A stretch of DNA of 64,000 bases from Palleronia sp. LCG004 (GCF_032931615.1 NZ_CP136759.1:1798001-1862000); one strand, 5' to 3'. Shown: positions 29,066-38,654, counted from the first letter of the stretch. The notes: generated by a model not told the origin, from the sequence alone. Made by a program: numbers and translations.

Positions 29066-29905
29066 ATGCGGTTCACCTCCACCGAGAGCTACGTCGCGAC
29101 GGATGATCTGACGCTTGCCGTGAATGCCGCGATCACGCTCGAACGGCCGCTGCTGGTCAAGGGCGAGCCCGGAACCGGCAAGACCGAGCTGGCCCGGCAG
29201 GTGGCCCGCGGGCTCGGGCTCGAAATGCTCGAATGGCACGTCAAGTCGACGACCCGCGCTGCGCAGGGGCTCTACGAATACGACGCCGTGAGCCGTCTGC
29301 GCGACAGCCAGCTCGGCGACGAACGGGTGCGCGACATCTCGAACTACATCCGCCGGGGCAAGCTCTGGCAGGCCTTCGACCGCGAAGATCGCTGCGTCCT
29401 GCTGATCGACGAGATCGACAAGGCCGACATCGAGTTTCCGAACGACCTTCTGCAGGAACTCGACCGGATGGAGTTCCACGTCTACGAGACAGGCGAAACG
29501 ATCCGAGCCCGCCAGAGGCCGATCGTCATCATCACGTCCAACAACGAGAAGGAACTGCCCGACGCCTTCCTCAGGCGCTGTTTCTTCCACTACATCCGCT
29601 TCCCCGACATGGAGACGATGAAACGCATCGTCGAACTGCACCATCCCGGCATAAAGCAGGGCCTTCTGACGGCGGCGCTCACGCAATTCTACGAGTTGCG
29701 TGATCAGCATGGCCTGAAAAAGAAGCCTTCCACCTCGGAAGTGCTCGACTGGCTGAAGCTCTTGCTGGCCGAGGACATGGATGCCGCCGACCTGCGACGG
29801 GACGGGGGCGCGAGCCTTCCGAAGCTTCACGGCGCGCTTCTCAAGAACGAACAGGACGTCCATCTCTTCGAACGTCTGGCCTTCATGGCCCGGCGGCAGG
29901 GGTGA
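29066..29905 (+). CDS. MoxR family AAA+ ATPase
   Basis: A 279-residue AAA+ protein: Walker A GEPGTGKTE, Walker B LLIDEIDKAD, sensor 1 in IVIITSNNEKELPD, and the arginine finger region FLRRCFFHYI. MoxR ATPases act with VWA-domain proteins as chaperones for cofactor insertion or complex maturation. The CoxE-type VWA protein lies 1.7 kb downstream with a lipoprotein and a small membrane protein in between, so the four probably form one system. ATG has AAGGA at nine bases; a TTG three codons earlier is less likely. Confidence 0.9.
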   Translation: MRFTSTESYVATDDLTLAVNAAITLERPLLVKGEPGTGKTELARQVARGLGLEMLEWHVKSTTRAAQGLYEYDAVSRLRDSQLGDERVRDISNYIRRGKLWQAFDREDRCVLLIDEIDKADIEFPNDLLQELDRMEFHVYETGETIRARQRPIVIITSNNEKELPDAFLRRCFFHYIRFPDMETMKRIVELHHPGIKQGLLTAALTQFYELRDQHGLKKKPSTSEVLDWLKLLLAEDMDAADLRRDGGASLPKLHGALLKNEQDVHLFERLAFMARRQG

Positions 29906-29924
29906 GAGGCCGGTCCGGGCCGGA

Positions 29925-29942
29925 TGTTTCGCGCACGAAACA
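29925..29942. promoter_or_regulatory. 18-bp perfect palindrome between moxR and the lipoprotein gene
   Basis: TGTTTCG and CGAAACA flank a four-base spacer, immediately after the moxR stop. It may be an operator for the lipoprotein gene or a weak hairpin (TTTT follows). No matching regulator is known to me. Confidence 0.4.
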
Positions 29943-30027
29943 TTTTCGCGGCGGGTCCCCGCCGAAGCGCGCCTGCGAGGACGAACCGCTTGGCATTCGC
30001 GACGGGTTCGTGAAACAGACAGGGGCG

Positions 30028-31404
30028 ATGGTCCTGCGATCTCTTCTCCTCGGCGCGACGCTCGCCCTGACGGCCTGCGGTCCGCCAGCGCTCGACCTTG
30101 CCGACCGGCGAGGCGGAGCACCTTCGGCCCTGCCCCCGATGAAGACCTTCCCGGGGCCACGGATCACGCGGCCGACACGATCAAATACCGATATCGCACG
30201 AGATTTCCTCGACCTGACATTCGAGCTGGAATCGGGGCGCGCGGTTCCCGTTTTCACCCGGTTCGAGGGGCCGATCAGCCTGCGGGTGCGGGGCGAGATC
30301 CCGGGCTCGCTGGAACGCGATCTCTCGCGGCTGCTCGGTCGCTTGCGGGACGAGGCTGCGATCGATATCTCGCGTGTCCGTCCCGATGGCCCCGCGAACA
30401 TCACGATCCAGACGATCTCGCGCCGCGACCTCGAACGCAGCGTTCCGGAAGCCGCCTGCTTCGTCGTCCCCCGCGTCGGAAGCTGGGACGAATTCCGCGC
30501 CAATCGTCGCAACGAGGTGACCGACTGGACGACCCTCTCCCAGCGAGAGACATTGTCGATCTTCATTCCCGCCGACGTTCCCCCGCAGGAACTGCGCGAT
30601 TGCCTGCACGAAGAGCTCGCCCAGGCGCTCGGTCCGCTCAACGACCTCTACCGGCTCGAGGATTCCGTCTTCAACGACGACAATTTCCATACGGTTCTGA
30701 CCGGGTTCGACATGCTGATCCTGCGAATGACCTATGCCCCCGAGCTGCAGAACGGCATGAGCCGCGCCGAGGTGACCGAACGCCTGCCAGCCATCCTGTC
30801 GCGGCTGAACCCCGCGGGCAGCAATCGGCCAAGCGACGGGCGCGGCCCGAGCCCGCGCGGCTGGATCGATGCGATCCACGCCGCCCTTGCACCGCGCGGG
30901 TCGCAGGATACACGGCGCGAGGCGGCACTCGAGGCCCTCGCAATTGCCCGCGAAGAGGGATGGGACGACAATCGCATGGCGTTCTCGCTCTTCCTGATCG
31001 GGAGGCTGACCCTCGACGTGGCACCGGGCCTCGCGCTCGGAGCATTCCTTCAGGCCGCCAACATCTATTCCGCCGATCCATCCACCCAGATCCATGAGGC
31101 CCATGTCGGCATGCAGCTTGCGGCCTTCGCACTGAGCGCAGGTGCCGCCGACCAGGCCGTGGCGATCGTCGATGCAAACACCGATGCGGTCATCGCCGCC
31201 GAGAACGCCGCTTTGCTGTCGACGCTGCTCTTCATCAAGGTCGAGGCATTGCAACTCATGGGACGTGCGGGCGAGGCGCAGAGCCTGCGTCGCGAGGCGC
31301 TCGGCTGGGCGCGCTATGGTTTCGGAAGCGATGAGGAGGTAAGGCGGCGAATGGCCGAAATCGCGGCGATAACGCCCGAACGCGAAGAGGAGACGGCATC
31401 GTGA
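30028..31404 (+). CDS. DUF2927 family lipoprotein
   Basis: About 458 residues. A lipoprotein signal with lipobox LTAC (Cys17) directs it to the envelope. The DUF2927 region (about residues 50-260) holds the motif CLHEELAQALGPLND, whose HEE resembles a zinc-peptidase helix, although no function is established for the family. The rest is helical and repeat-like (TPR-like ALAIAREEGWDDNRMAFSLF). A GTG overlapping the moxR stop would give 42 extra residues without signal features, so the ATG at MVLRSL is preferred. Its stop overlaps the next small gene (GTGA). Confidence 0.75.
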   Translation: MVLRSLLLGATLALTACGPPALDLADRRGGAPSALPPMKTFPGPRITRPTRSNTDIARDFLDLTFELESGRAVPVFTRFEGPISLRVRGEIPGSLERDLSRLLGRLRDEAAIDISRVRPDGPANITIQTISRRDLERSVPEAACFVVPRVGSWDEFRANRRNEVTDWTTLSQRETLSIFIPADVPPQELRDCLHEELAQALGPLNDLYRLEDSVFNDDNFHTVLTGFDMLILRMTYAPELQNGMSRAEVTERLPAILSRLNPAGSNRPSDGRGPSPRGWIDAIHAALAPRGSQDTRREAALEALAIAREEGWDDNRMAFSLFLIGRLTLDVAPGLALGAFLQAANIYSADPSTQIHEAHVGMQLAAFALSAGAADQAVAIVDANTDAVIAAENAALLSTLLFIKVEALQLMGRAGEAQSLRREALGWARYGFGSDEEVRRRMAEIAAITPEREEETAS

Positions 31405-31568
31405 TCATCCTGATCTGCATCCTGGCGGGCATCGCCTGGGGAATCGCCGCCGCGCGGAAGGGGCAAGGCAACAGGCTCGACATGCTGCAATACGCGGCTG
31501 CCGCAGGGATCGCCGGCGCGCTCGGCGGCCTGCTCCTCACCATCGTGGTCGAGCGGCTTCTGGGATGA
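31401..31568 (+). CDS. Small two-helix membrane protein (55 residues)
   Basis: A GTG-started frame, VIILICILAGIAWGIAAARK then a second hydrophobic segment (AAAAGIAGALGGLLLTIVV), ending at a TGA 18 bases before the VWA gene. It overlaps the DUF2927 gene stop by four bases and fits snugly between two coupled genes, which supports it being real. The two predicted membrane helices flank a short positive loop (RKGQGNR). Function unknown; by position it may anchor the MoxR/VWA machinery. Confidence 0.65.
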   Translation: MIILICILAGIAWGIAAARKGQGNRLDMLQYAAAAGIAGALGGLLLTIVVERLLG

Positions 31569-31586
31569 CGCGCGGCGCGGACTGAG

Positions 31587-32771
31587 ATGTTCCTGCCCTT
31601 CTTCACCGAGTTGCGTGCGCGCAAGGTGCCCGTCGGGCTGGGAGAGTTCCTCGACTTTCTCGCGGTCCTGAAGACCGGTCTCGTCATCTACGACGTGGAC
31701 GGGTTCTATCACCTCGCACGCGCCACCTTGGTCAAGCGCGAGACGCATCTCGACCGTTTCGACCAGGCCTTTGCGGCCGCGTTCCGGGGAATCGAGGCAA
31801 TTCCGCCCGAAGCCGTCCTCGACGCACTCGACCTGCCCGAGGATTGGCTGAGGACGATGGCGGAGAAGCATCTTACCCCCGAGGAACGCGCCGAGATCGA
31901 GGCGCTGGGCGGCTTCGACGCGCTGATGAAGGCCCTGCGCGAACGCCTGGAGCAGCAGCAAGACCGGCACGAAGGCGGCAGCAAATGGATCGGCACCGCC
32001 GGGACATCGCCGTTCGGGGCCCAGGGCTACAATCCCGAAGGCGTTCGGATCGGGCAGGAAAGCTCGCGCCAGCGTCGCGCGGTCAAGGTCTGGGACCGGC
32101 GCGAATTCCGCAATCTCGACGATGACCGGGAACTCGGGACACGCAACATCAAGGTCGCGCTCAAACGACTTCGCCGCTGGGCCCGCGAAGGCACCGAGGA
32201 AGAGCTCGATCTGCCCGCGACGATCCGGTCCACGGCAAGGAACGGCTATCTGGATGTGCAGACCCGACCCGAACGGCGCAACGCAATCCGTGTCCTGCTC
32301 TTTCTCGACGTCGGCGGGTCGATGGACGAGCATGTCGATGTGGTGTCGGACCTCTTCTCGGCCGCCAGATCCGAATTCCGCCATCTCGAACAATTCTACT
32401 TTCACAACTGTCTTTACGAAGGGGTCTGGCGCGACAATCGCCGCCGCCGAAACGAACAGGTCCCGACCTGGGATGTCATCCACCGTTACGGTCCGGAATG
32501 GCGATGCATCTTTGTCGGCGACGCGGCGATGAGCCCCTATGAGGTCGCGGTCCCGGGCGGCGCGAACGAACACTGGAATGCCGAAGCCGGTGCCACGTGG
32601 CTTGCACGGGCGGCCGATCACTGGCCCGCACATCTGTGGATCAATCCAGCGCCCGAGGTTTACTGGTCGCAAACCCGATCGACGCGCATGATCGCGGAGA
32701 TCCTGGCCCAGGATCGAATGGTCCCCATGACGCTCGACGGGCTGACACGCGGGATGAAGGCGCTCGGCTGA
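31587..32771 (+). CDS. VWA domain-containing protein, CoxE-like
   Basis: A 394-residue protein with a CoxE-type C-terminal von Willebrand A domain. The metal-site motif is LFLDVGGSMDEHVD, in which the first serine of the usual DxSxS is glycine. The N-terminal half is helical (LGEFLDFLAVLKTGL), followed by an arginine-rich linker. MoxR-CoxE pairs are known for maturing enzymes such as CO dehydrogenase, but no such enzyme is encoded here. It ends the MoxR-lipoprotein-small protein-VWA cluster. Confidence 0.85.
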   Translation: MFLPFFTELRARKVPVGLGEFLDFLAVLKTGLVIYDVDGFYHLARATLVKRETHLDRFDQAFAAAFRGIEAIPPEAVLDALDLPEDWLRTMAEKHLTPEERAEIEALGGFDALMKALRERLEQQQDRHEGGSKWIGTAGTSPFGAQGYNPEGVRIGQESSRQRRAVKVWDRREFRNLDDDRELGTRNIKVALKRLRRWAREGTEEELDLPATIRSTARNGYLDVQTRPERRNAIRVLLFLDVGGSMDEHVDVVSDLFSAARSEFRHLEQFYFHNCLYEGVWRDNRRRRNEQVPTWDVIHRYGPEWRCIFVGDAAMSPYEVAVPGGANEHWNAEAGATWLARAADHWPAHLWINPAPEVYWSQTRSTRMIAEILAQDRMVPMTLDGLTRGMKALG

Positions 32772-32867
32772 ATCGGTCCGATCCTGCCGAGGCTCTTCGA
32801 TCACTGATCGGAACGTATGGTCCAGAACTGCGTTTTGCCTGCGAACGACGAATAGTAGGAGATCGAC

Positions 32868-33296
32868 ATGATCAAGAAGCATGGCAGCGCGAACTGGAAA
32901 GGCTCTCTCAAGGAAGGCAACGGTACGGTTTCGACCCAGACGGGCGTGCTCGACAAGCAGAATTACGGGTTCAAGTCCCGCTTCGAAGGCGGCACGAACA
33001 CCAATCCAGAGGAGCTCATTGGTGCAGCCCATGCCGCTTGCTACTCGATGGCTCTCAGCATGATCCTCGGCCAGAGCGATCTGACGCCCGACAGCATCGA
33101 CACCAAGGCGACCGTGTCGCTTGACGAGGTCGATGGCGGTTTTGCCGTCACGAAGATTCATCTCGACGTGACGGCCTCGATCCCGGGTGCCGACGACGCC
33201 AAGTTCCAGGAAGCGGCACAGGCCGCCAAGGAAGGTTGCCCGATCTCGAAGCTCGTAACCGGTGCCGAGATCACGATGGACGCGAAACTCGTCTGA
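32868..33296 (+). CDS. OsmC family peroxiredoxin
   Basis: A 142-residue OsmC protein with the two redox cysteines of the family, C58 (HAACYSMALS) and C124 (KEGCPISK). It reduces organic hydroperoxides, with a lipoylated protein as typical reductant. The N-terminus KKHGSANWKGSLKEGNG places it in the OsmC subgroup rather than Ohr. TAGGAG lies six bases before the ATG and a hairpin terminator follows. Confidence 0.92.
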   Translation: MIKKHGSANWKGSLKEGNGTVSTQTGVLDKQNYGFKSRFEGGTNTNPEELIGAAHAACYSMALSMILGQSDLTPDSIDTKATVSLDEVDGGFAVTKIHLDVTASIPGADDAKFQEAAQAAKEGCPISKLVTGAEITMDAKLV

Positions 33297-33329
33297 TCCT
33301 CTTCGCAGAACATTTCGGGTAAGTTTGGA

Positions 33330-33368
33330 AACACGGCCTGCATCAACGATGCGGGCCGTGTTCGTTTC
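33330..33368 (+). terminator. Probable terminator after the OsmC gene
   Basis: A 12-base stem with one G-U pair (AACACGGCCTGC with GCGGGCCGTGTT, loop of nine) is followed by a T-rich CGTTTCTG. It is a likely rho-independent terminator, though the T run is broken. Confidence 0.65.
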
Positions 33369-33478
33369 TGCCCGCAGAGGGTCAGGCAGTTACATGGTCC
33401 GACAGTCTTCACGAACCTTTCCGCGACTTCGACGCTGCAGCTGTTGATCGCGCGCCATGGGTAGCCCATCTTCTCGGG

Positions 33479-34162
33479 ATGCTGAAGTTCACGCCGGTCC
33501 TGCTCGCGATCCTCTACGCTTTGGCCATGTACCGCTTTTCGGTCTGGCGCACATCCAAGGAGCTCGACGCGAAATCGACCGAGCTTGCAGATGGAAGGCT
33601 CAAGGCACTCTGCGACAGGATGGCGAGTGCTCTCGATCTCGACCGGATCCGTGTCCACGTCTACGAGATCGATCCCGTGAACGGGCTCGCCGCACCGGAT
33701 GGCCGGATCTTCATCACGCGCGGTTTCTATGAAAAATACCGCCAGGGACATGTGAGCGCCGAAGAACTCGCCTCTGTCATCGCGCATGAGCTCGGGCATG
33801 TCGCGCTCGGTCACTCGCGGCGGCGAATGATCGACTTTTCCGGCCAGAACGCGATCCGGACGGCACTCGCGCTCGTCCTCGGACGGATCCTGCCGGGGAT
33901 CGGTATTCTCATTGCGAATGCGCTCGCCTCGCTTCTGGCGGCAGGGCTTTCGCGAAGCGATGAGTACGAGGCCGATGCCTATGCGTCCGCACTTCTCATC
34001 AAGTCGGGGATCGGAACCTCGGCACAGAAATCGCTCTTTGCAAAGCTCGATGCATTGTCCGGCGGATCGGGACGCACGCCCGCCTGGCTCATGAGCCATC
34101 CCAAGACCGAGGAACGCGTCGCCGCAATCGAGGCGAACGAAGCGAAATGGCTCGACGGATGA
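33479..34162 (+). CDS. Small M48 family metalloprotease
   Basis: A 227-residue protein with an N-terminal hydrophobic helix and a compact M48 domain: HELGH (H103, E104, H107) and the third ligand in DEYEAD near residue 162. Two hydrophobic segments (about 126-155) may bury it in the membrane. It is shorter than HtpX and lacks HtpX's four-helix layout, so it is closer to the LoiP/BepA core without a TPR part. The substrate is unknown, with a role in membrane or envelope protein quality control inferred. Confidence 0.8.
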   Translation: MLKFTPVLLAILYALAMYRFSVWRTSKELDAKSTELADGRLKALCDRMASALDLDRIRVHVYEIDPVNGLAAPDGRIFITRGFYEKYRQGHVSAEELASVIAHELGHVALGHSRRRMIDFSGQNAIRTALALVLGRILPGIGILIANALASLLAAGLSRSDEYEADAYASALLIKSGIGTSAQKSLFAKLDALSGGSGRTPAWLMSHPKTEERVAAIEANEAKWLDG

Positions 34163-34166
34163 CCGC

Positions 34167-34733
34167 CTAGCGCGTCATCGCCTTTCCAAGCTTGGGCAAC
34201 CGCGCCCGCTTCAGCAGATCGCGGATCGGCCAGACCTCTCCCGATAGCCGCTCCGCCGTTCGGTGTATGGCGGTCACGACCTCGCGAACGGCATCGGGAT
34301 CCCTGCCCCAGCACATCTGCAGGAATTGATCGGGATCGAGCCGTACGAGCCCTTCCTCGGCAAGCGTCGCCCGAGGGAAGTCACGTGCGTTGAAGGTGCA
34401 GATCGCATCGGCATGGCCAGCAATCGCGCTGGCCAGGACATGAACGTCGTTCGGGTCGGGCAGCGACAATCGCTTCAGATCGGCCTCACGTGGCGGGATC
34501 TCCGCCTCTGGCCACTCGGACCTGAGGATCTCAATCTCGCGTCGTGCGACCGTTTCGGCCCCGGCCCCGAGCTTCGGCGTTGCCCGCGCCCATTCCTCCA
34601 GGATCCGCGCCGACCAGACAGGTTTGAAGAGACCCTTCGAGGCGCATCCCACCAGGATCTCGCGCAGCACCGTCGGATAAAGCACGCAGGCATCGAGGCA
34701 GACCCGCGTGGTCACGGGCTGTATCGATCCCAC
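34167..34733 (-). CDS. PIN domain protein (PIN_3 type), possible orphan toxin-like nuclease
   Basis: About 188 residues. Acidic PIN residues are visible in VCLDACVLYP, in the LPDPNDVHVLASA segment and in FNARDF, consistent with a metal-dependent RNase fold. No antitoxin gene adjoins it: the gene upstream is an rRNA methyltransferase. The GTG start is the first plausible one after the methyltransferase stop and falls exactly at the edge of a 70-base palindrome; a second GTG lies six codons in. No clear ribosome site is seen, so the start is uncertain. Confidence 0.7.
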   Translation of the reverse strand: MGSIQPVTTRVCLDACVLYPTVLREILVGCASKGLFKPVWSARILEEWARATPKLGAGAETVARREIEILRSEWPEAEIPPREADLKRLSLPDPNDVHVLASAIAGHADAICTFNARDFPRATLAEEGLVRLDPDQFLQMCWGRDPDAVREVVTAIHRTAERLSGEVWPIRDLLKRARLPKLGKAMTR

Positions 34734-34802
34734 ATGCGTATTTGAAGAAAGCAAAGAGGTCCGGGCGCATCCGGAAACTCTTTGCTTTCGAAAATACGCA
34801 TG
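34733..34802. repeat. 70-bp imperfect palindrome
   Basis: The arms pair in three blocks. CATGCGTATTT (34733-34743) pairs with AAATACGCATG (34792-34802), GAAAGCAAAGAG (34747-34758) with CTCTTTGCTTTC (34778-34789), and TCCGG with CCGGA, around a six-base loop. In all 28 base pairs are separated by small internal loops. No T run follows on either strand, so it is not a standard terminator. It fills the space between the rRNA methyltransferase and PIN genes and looks like a REP/ERIC-type element. Confidence 0.75.
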
Positions 34803-34815
34803 GCGACTCCGATCG

Positions 34816-36009
34816 TCAGAGGCGGAAGTAGAGGGATTTGAGGTATCCGCTCTCCGCGAGTTGCGGCAGCTGCGGATGGTCCGGGCCCGCGAACCCCGTA
34901 TGGACGAGTTGCCCACGCCGACCGCCCCTCCCGATGCCGCGTGCGCTTGCGTTGCGAAAGGATGCGAGGTCGGCGGCATGCGAACACGAGCACAGCACCA
35001 GATACCCGCCGGGGGCGACCAGCGGCGCCGCGAGCCGGGCCACACGCTCGTAGGCGCGCAGGCCTGCCTCGCGCGCGGATTTCGACGGTGCGAAGGCGGG
35101 CGGATCGCAGACGACCATGTCGAAACGCGCCTCCTCCCGACCGAGTTCTTCCAGCACCGCGAAGGCGTCGCCGCGCCTCGTCTCGAACCGCTCCGCCACA
35201 TTCCCGGCCTCGGCACCCGCCCGCGCAAGGGCCAGCGCAGGCTCCGATCCGTCGACGGCCAAAGCACTCGCCGCACCGTTCGCGAGCGCGGCCAGCCCGA
35301 AGCCGCCCACATGCGAAAAGACGTCCAGCACGCGACCGCCCCGTGCCAGTCGCGCGGCGAAGGCATGGTTTTCCCGTTGATCGTAGAACAGCCCCGTCTT
35401 CTGGCCGCCCTCGAGATCGGCCATGTAGGTCGCACCGTTCATGACGACCGGGATCGGCCCGGTGAGCGTTCCGCGAATCACGCCGCTCTCATCGTCCAGA
35501 CCTTCGAGCTGACGGGTCCGACCGCTGGCGCTTTTGACGATCGTCGTCACTCCCGTCACGCGGACCAGCGCCTCGATGAGCGGTTCGAGCAGCCTCTCAG
35601 CCCAGGCCGCGTTCGGCTGAACGACCGCCGCATCTCCGAAGCGGTCGATCACGACGCCCGGCAACCCGTCGGCTTCGGCATGGATCAGGCGGTAGAAGGG
35701 CAACGGATAGAGCCGTTCGCGATGCGCCAGCGCCTGGCCGATACGATCCGCGAACCAGTCGACGTCGATCCGCGCGTCTATGTCGCGATCGAGCATCCGA
35801 GCGATGATCTTGGAAGACGGCGTGAGCGCCACGACACCCAAGGGGTTGCGTTCCGCATCCTCGAGTTGCGCGATGCTACCGGCGGAAAGGGCTTTCGTCC
35901 GCCGATCGGTCACGAGTTCTTCGGAGAAGATCCACGGAAAACCGTGGCGGATCGCGCGGGCATTGGCCTTCGGCTTCAACCGGACGATCGGGAGGGATGC
36001 GTTCATCAT
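34816..36009 (-). CDS. Class I SAM-dependent rRNA methyltransferase (RlmI-like)
   Basis: A 397-residue protein with an N-terminal PUA domain ([21 protein letters not shown]), the RlmI middle domain and a C-terminal Rossmann methyltransferase. The SAM site is [20 protein letters not shown], and the catalytic-side motif [13 protein letters not shown] precedes the late cysteine segment LVLCSCSHA. Family members make m5C in 23S rRNA. Start chosen at MMNASL with AAGG upstream. It is divergent from edd. Confidence 0.82.
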   Translation of the reverse strand: MMNASLPIVRLKPKANARAIRHGFPWIFSEELVTDRRTKALSAGSIAQLEDAERNPLGVVALTPSSKIIARMLDRDIDARIDVDWFADRIGQALAHRERLYPLPFYRLIHAEADGLPGVVIDRFGDAAVVQPNAAWAERLLEPLIEALVRVTGVTTIVKSASGRTRQLEGLDDESGVIRGTLTGPIPVVMNGATYMADLEGGQKTGLFYDQRENHAFAARLARGGRVLDVFSHVGGFGLAALANGAASALAVDGSEPALALARAGAEAGNVAERFETRRGDAFAVLEELGREEARFDMVVCDPPAFAPSKSAREAGLRAYERVARLAAPLVAPGGYLVLCSCSHAADLASFRNASARGIGRGGRRGQLVHTGFAGPDHPQLPQLAESGYLKSLYFRL

Positions 36010-36118
36010 GATGAGCGCCTTACGCCAGCCGCGCTCCCATGAAAAGCACGGAGCCATGGCTGGTAGCGCTACCCGCGCTATGGTAGATACCTCGCGACAG
36101 CTGAGCAGCGAGGCCAAC

Positions 36119-37924
36119 ATGACGCTTCAAGCCACGATTACGGACGTCACCGAGCGTATCATCGACAGATCGAAGGACACGCGAGCCACCTATCTCGACC
36201 GCATGGCGCGCGCCGCCGAGGAAGGCCCCCGTCGCGCGCATCTGACCTGCGGCAATCAGGCCCATGCCTATGCAGCCGCGGGACCGGATCAGGGCGATCT
36301 TGCCCATGGCAAGCAGCCCAATCTGGGGATCGTGACGGCGTTCAACGACATGCTTTCGGCGCATCAGCCGTTCGAGCGGTTCCCGGACCTCATCCGCAAG
36401 GCGGCGCGCGAGAACGGCGCGACCGCGCAGGTCGCGGGCGGTGTCCCGGCCATGTGCGACGGGGTCACGCAGGGCCAGGTCGGAATGGAGCTTTCGCTCT
36501 TTTCGCGCGACGTGATCGCGCTCGCCGCGGGTGTCGCGCTTTCGCACAATGTCTTCGACGCCGCGCTCTATCTCGGTGTCTGCGACAAGATCGTTCCGGG
36601 TCTCGTCATCGGGGCCGCCACCTTCGGCTATATCCCCGCCATCTTCCTCCCGGCGGGTCCGATGACCAGCGGCCTGCCCAACGACGAGAAATCGGCGATC
36701 CGCCAGAAATTCGCCGCCGGCGAGGTCGGCCGCGAGGAACTGATGAAGGCCGAAATGGCAAGCTATCACGGCCCCGGGACCTGCACCTTCTACGGCACCG
36801 CAAATTCGAACCAGATGTTGATGGAGTTCATGGGGCTGCACCTGCCCGGGGCGAGCTTCGTGAATCCGAACACGCCGTTGCGCGACGCGCTGACGGCCGC
36901 CGGTGTCGCACGCGCGACCGAGATCACGCAGATGGGCAACGATTACCGTCCGGCGGCGCATGTCCTCGACGAGAAGGCCTTCGTCAACGGCATTGTGGGG
37001 CTGATGGCGACCGGTGGCTCGACCAATCTGCTGATTCACCTGCCCGCCATGGCACGGGCCGCGGGGATCCAGCTCGATCTCGAGGATTTCGCCGATATCT
37101 CTTCGGTCGTGCCGCTGATGGCGAAGGTCTATCCGAACGGATTGGCCGACGTGAACCATTTCCATGCGGCGGGCGGGCTCACCTACATGATCGGTGAACT
37201 GCTGGATGCGGGCCTTCTCCACGACGACACGCTGACCGTGATGGGATCGGGGCTCGGCGATTACGTGAAGGAGCCGAAACTGCGGGGCTCCGAGGTCGTC
37301 TGGGAAGATGCCGATCGCTCGACGCTGAACGACAAGATCCTGCGTCCGGCCTCGGACCCGTTCCAGAAGACCGGTGGCCTTGCCGATCTCAAGGGCAATC
37401 TGGGGCGCGGCGCGATGAAGGTCTCCGCCGTAAAACCCGAGCATCATGTGATCGAGGCCCCCTGCCGCATCTTCCAGGACCAGGAGGCGGTCAAGACGGC
37501 GTTCCGCAACGGCGAATTCACCGAGGACACGGTCGTCGTCGTGCGTTTCCAGGGCCCCCGGGCGAACGGCATGCCCGAACTGCATTCGCTGACGCCGACC
37601 CTTGCCGTGCTACAGGATCGCGGATTGAAGGTCGCGCTCGTGACCGACGGCCGGATGTCGGGTGCATCGGGCAAGGTCCCGGCCTGCATCCATGTTTCCC
37701 CCGAAGCCGCGCTCGGCGGGCCGATCGCGCGTCTTCGCGACGGCGACGTCGTGCGTGTCGATCCGGAAAGCGGAACGCTCGAGGTGATCGACGTCGATCT
37801 CGATGCGCGCGAGCCCGCGACGGCAGACTTGTCCGGGAACGGACATGGCGTGGGCCGCGAGCTCTTCGAGGTGTTCCGGCAGAATGTCGGCCTTGCCAGC
37901 CATGGTGCCGGCGTGGTCGTCTGA
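36119..37924 (+). CDS. edd: 6-Phosphogluconate dehydratase
   Basis: A 601-residue IlvD/Edd family dehydratase. Iron-sulfur cysteines are visible in [10 protein letters not shown] and [13 protein letters not shown], and [11 protein letters not shown] near the C-terminus is typical. It converts 6-phosphogluconate to 2-keto-3-deoxy-6-phosphogluconate, the first committed step of the Entner-Doudoroff path. Start MTLQAT has GAGG five bases upstream. eda follows after 37 bases on the same strand, giving the full pathway in one operon. Confidence 0.94.
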   Translation: MTLQATITDVTERIIDRSKDTRATYLDRMARAAEEGPRRAHLTCGNQAHAYAAAGPDQGDLAHGKQPNLGIVTAFNDMLSAHQPFERFPDLIRKAARENGATAQVAGGVPAMCDGVTQGQVGMELSLFSRDVIALAAGVALSHNVFDAALYLGVCDKIVPGLVIGAATFGYIPAIFLPAGPMTSGLPNDEKSAIRQKFAAGEVGREELMKAEMASYHGPGTCTFYGTANSNQMLMEFMGLHLPGASFVNPNTPLRDALTAAGVARATEITQMGNDYRPAAHVLDEKAFVNGIVGLMATGGSTNLLIHLPAMARAAGIQLDLEDFADISSVVPLMAKVYPNGLADVNHFHAAGGLTYMIGELLDAGLLHDDTLTVMGSGLGDYVKEPKLRGSEVVWEDADRSTLNDKILRPASDPFQKTGGLADLKGNLGRGAMKVSAVKPEHHVIEAPCRIFQDQEAVKTAFRNGEFTEDTVVVVRFQGPRANGMPELHSLTPTLAVLQDRGLKVALVTDGRMSGASGKVPACIHVSPEAALGGPIARLRDGDVVRVDPESGTLEVIDVDLDAREPATADLSGNGHGVGRELFEVFRQNVGLASHGAGVVV

Positions 37925-37961
37925 GCCGAATCGAGACCAAGGACAACAAGGAAGCCAAGAC

Positions 37962-38603
37962 ATGACGCCTGAAACCGCCTCGGAACGCGCCGAGGAGATC
38001 TGCCGCCTCGCACCGGTGATCCCGGTCCTCGTGGTCCACGATCCCGCCCATGCCGAGCCCCTGGCGCGCGCCCTGGTCGAGGGCGGCCTGCCCGCGCTCG
38101 AGGTGACCCTGCGCACGCCGGCCGCGCTCGAGGTCATCGCCGAGATGGCGAAGGTCGAAGGTGGAACGGTCGGTGCAGGCACCCTTCTCACGTCAGCGGA
38201 TGTCGAGAAGGCGATCGCGGCCGGCGCGCGCTTCGGAGTTTCGCCTGGCGCGACACCGCGCCTGCTCGACGCCGCCGAGGAGGCCGATCTGCCGATGCTG
38301 CCCGGGGCTGCCACGTCGAGCGAGGCGATGCTTCTGCTCGAACGCGGCTACACGGTCCAGAAGTTCTTTCCCGCCGAGGCCAATGGCGGTGCAGCCGCGC
38401 TCAAGGCCATCGGCGCGCCTCTGCCGCAGATCCGCTTCTGTCCGACCGGTGGCGTCAGTCTCTCGAATGCAGGCGACTATCTCGGGCTGTCAAACACGCT
38501 CTGCGTCGGTGGGTCATGGGTCGCACCGCGCGACAAGGTCGAGGCGGGCGACTGGGACGGCATCACGGCCCTTGCGAGGGAGGCGGCAGGCCTGTCGCGC
38601 TGA
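37962..38603 (+). CDS. eda: 2-Dehydro-3-deoxy-phosphogluconate aldolase
   Basis: A 213-residue class I aldolase of KDPG type. The Schiff-base lysine is in [14 protein letters not shown], the catalytic Glu in ALEVTLRT, and the phosphate loop in CPTGGVS. It splits KDPG to pyruvate and glyceraldehyde 3-phosphate; some family members also act on 4-hydroxy-2-oxoglutarate. AAGGA precedes the ATG by nine bases. A hairpin terminator follows about 50 bases after the stop. Confidence 0.95.
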   Translation: MTPETASERAEEICRLAPVIPVLVVHDPAHAEPLARALVEGGLPALEVTLRTPAALEVIAEMAKVEGGTVGAGTLLTSADVEKAIAAGARFGVSPGATPRLLDAAEEADLPMLPGAATSSEAMLLLERGYTVQKFFPAEANGGAAALKAIGAPLPQIRFCPTGGVSLSNAGDYLGLSNTLCVGGSWVAPRDKVEAGDWDGITALAREAAGLSR

Positions 38604-38654
38604 CCTGGCAGCGCGCATGGCGGACGTCCTTCCGAAAGAACATCAGGACAGACG

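Noticed and set aside
29902..30027. GTG start of the lipoprotein gene overlapping the moxR stop
   Set aside because: It would put 42 mostly polar residues ahead of a well-formed lipoprotein signal, which would not be exported in that form.
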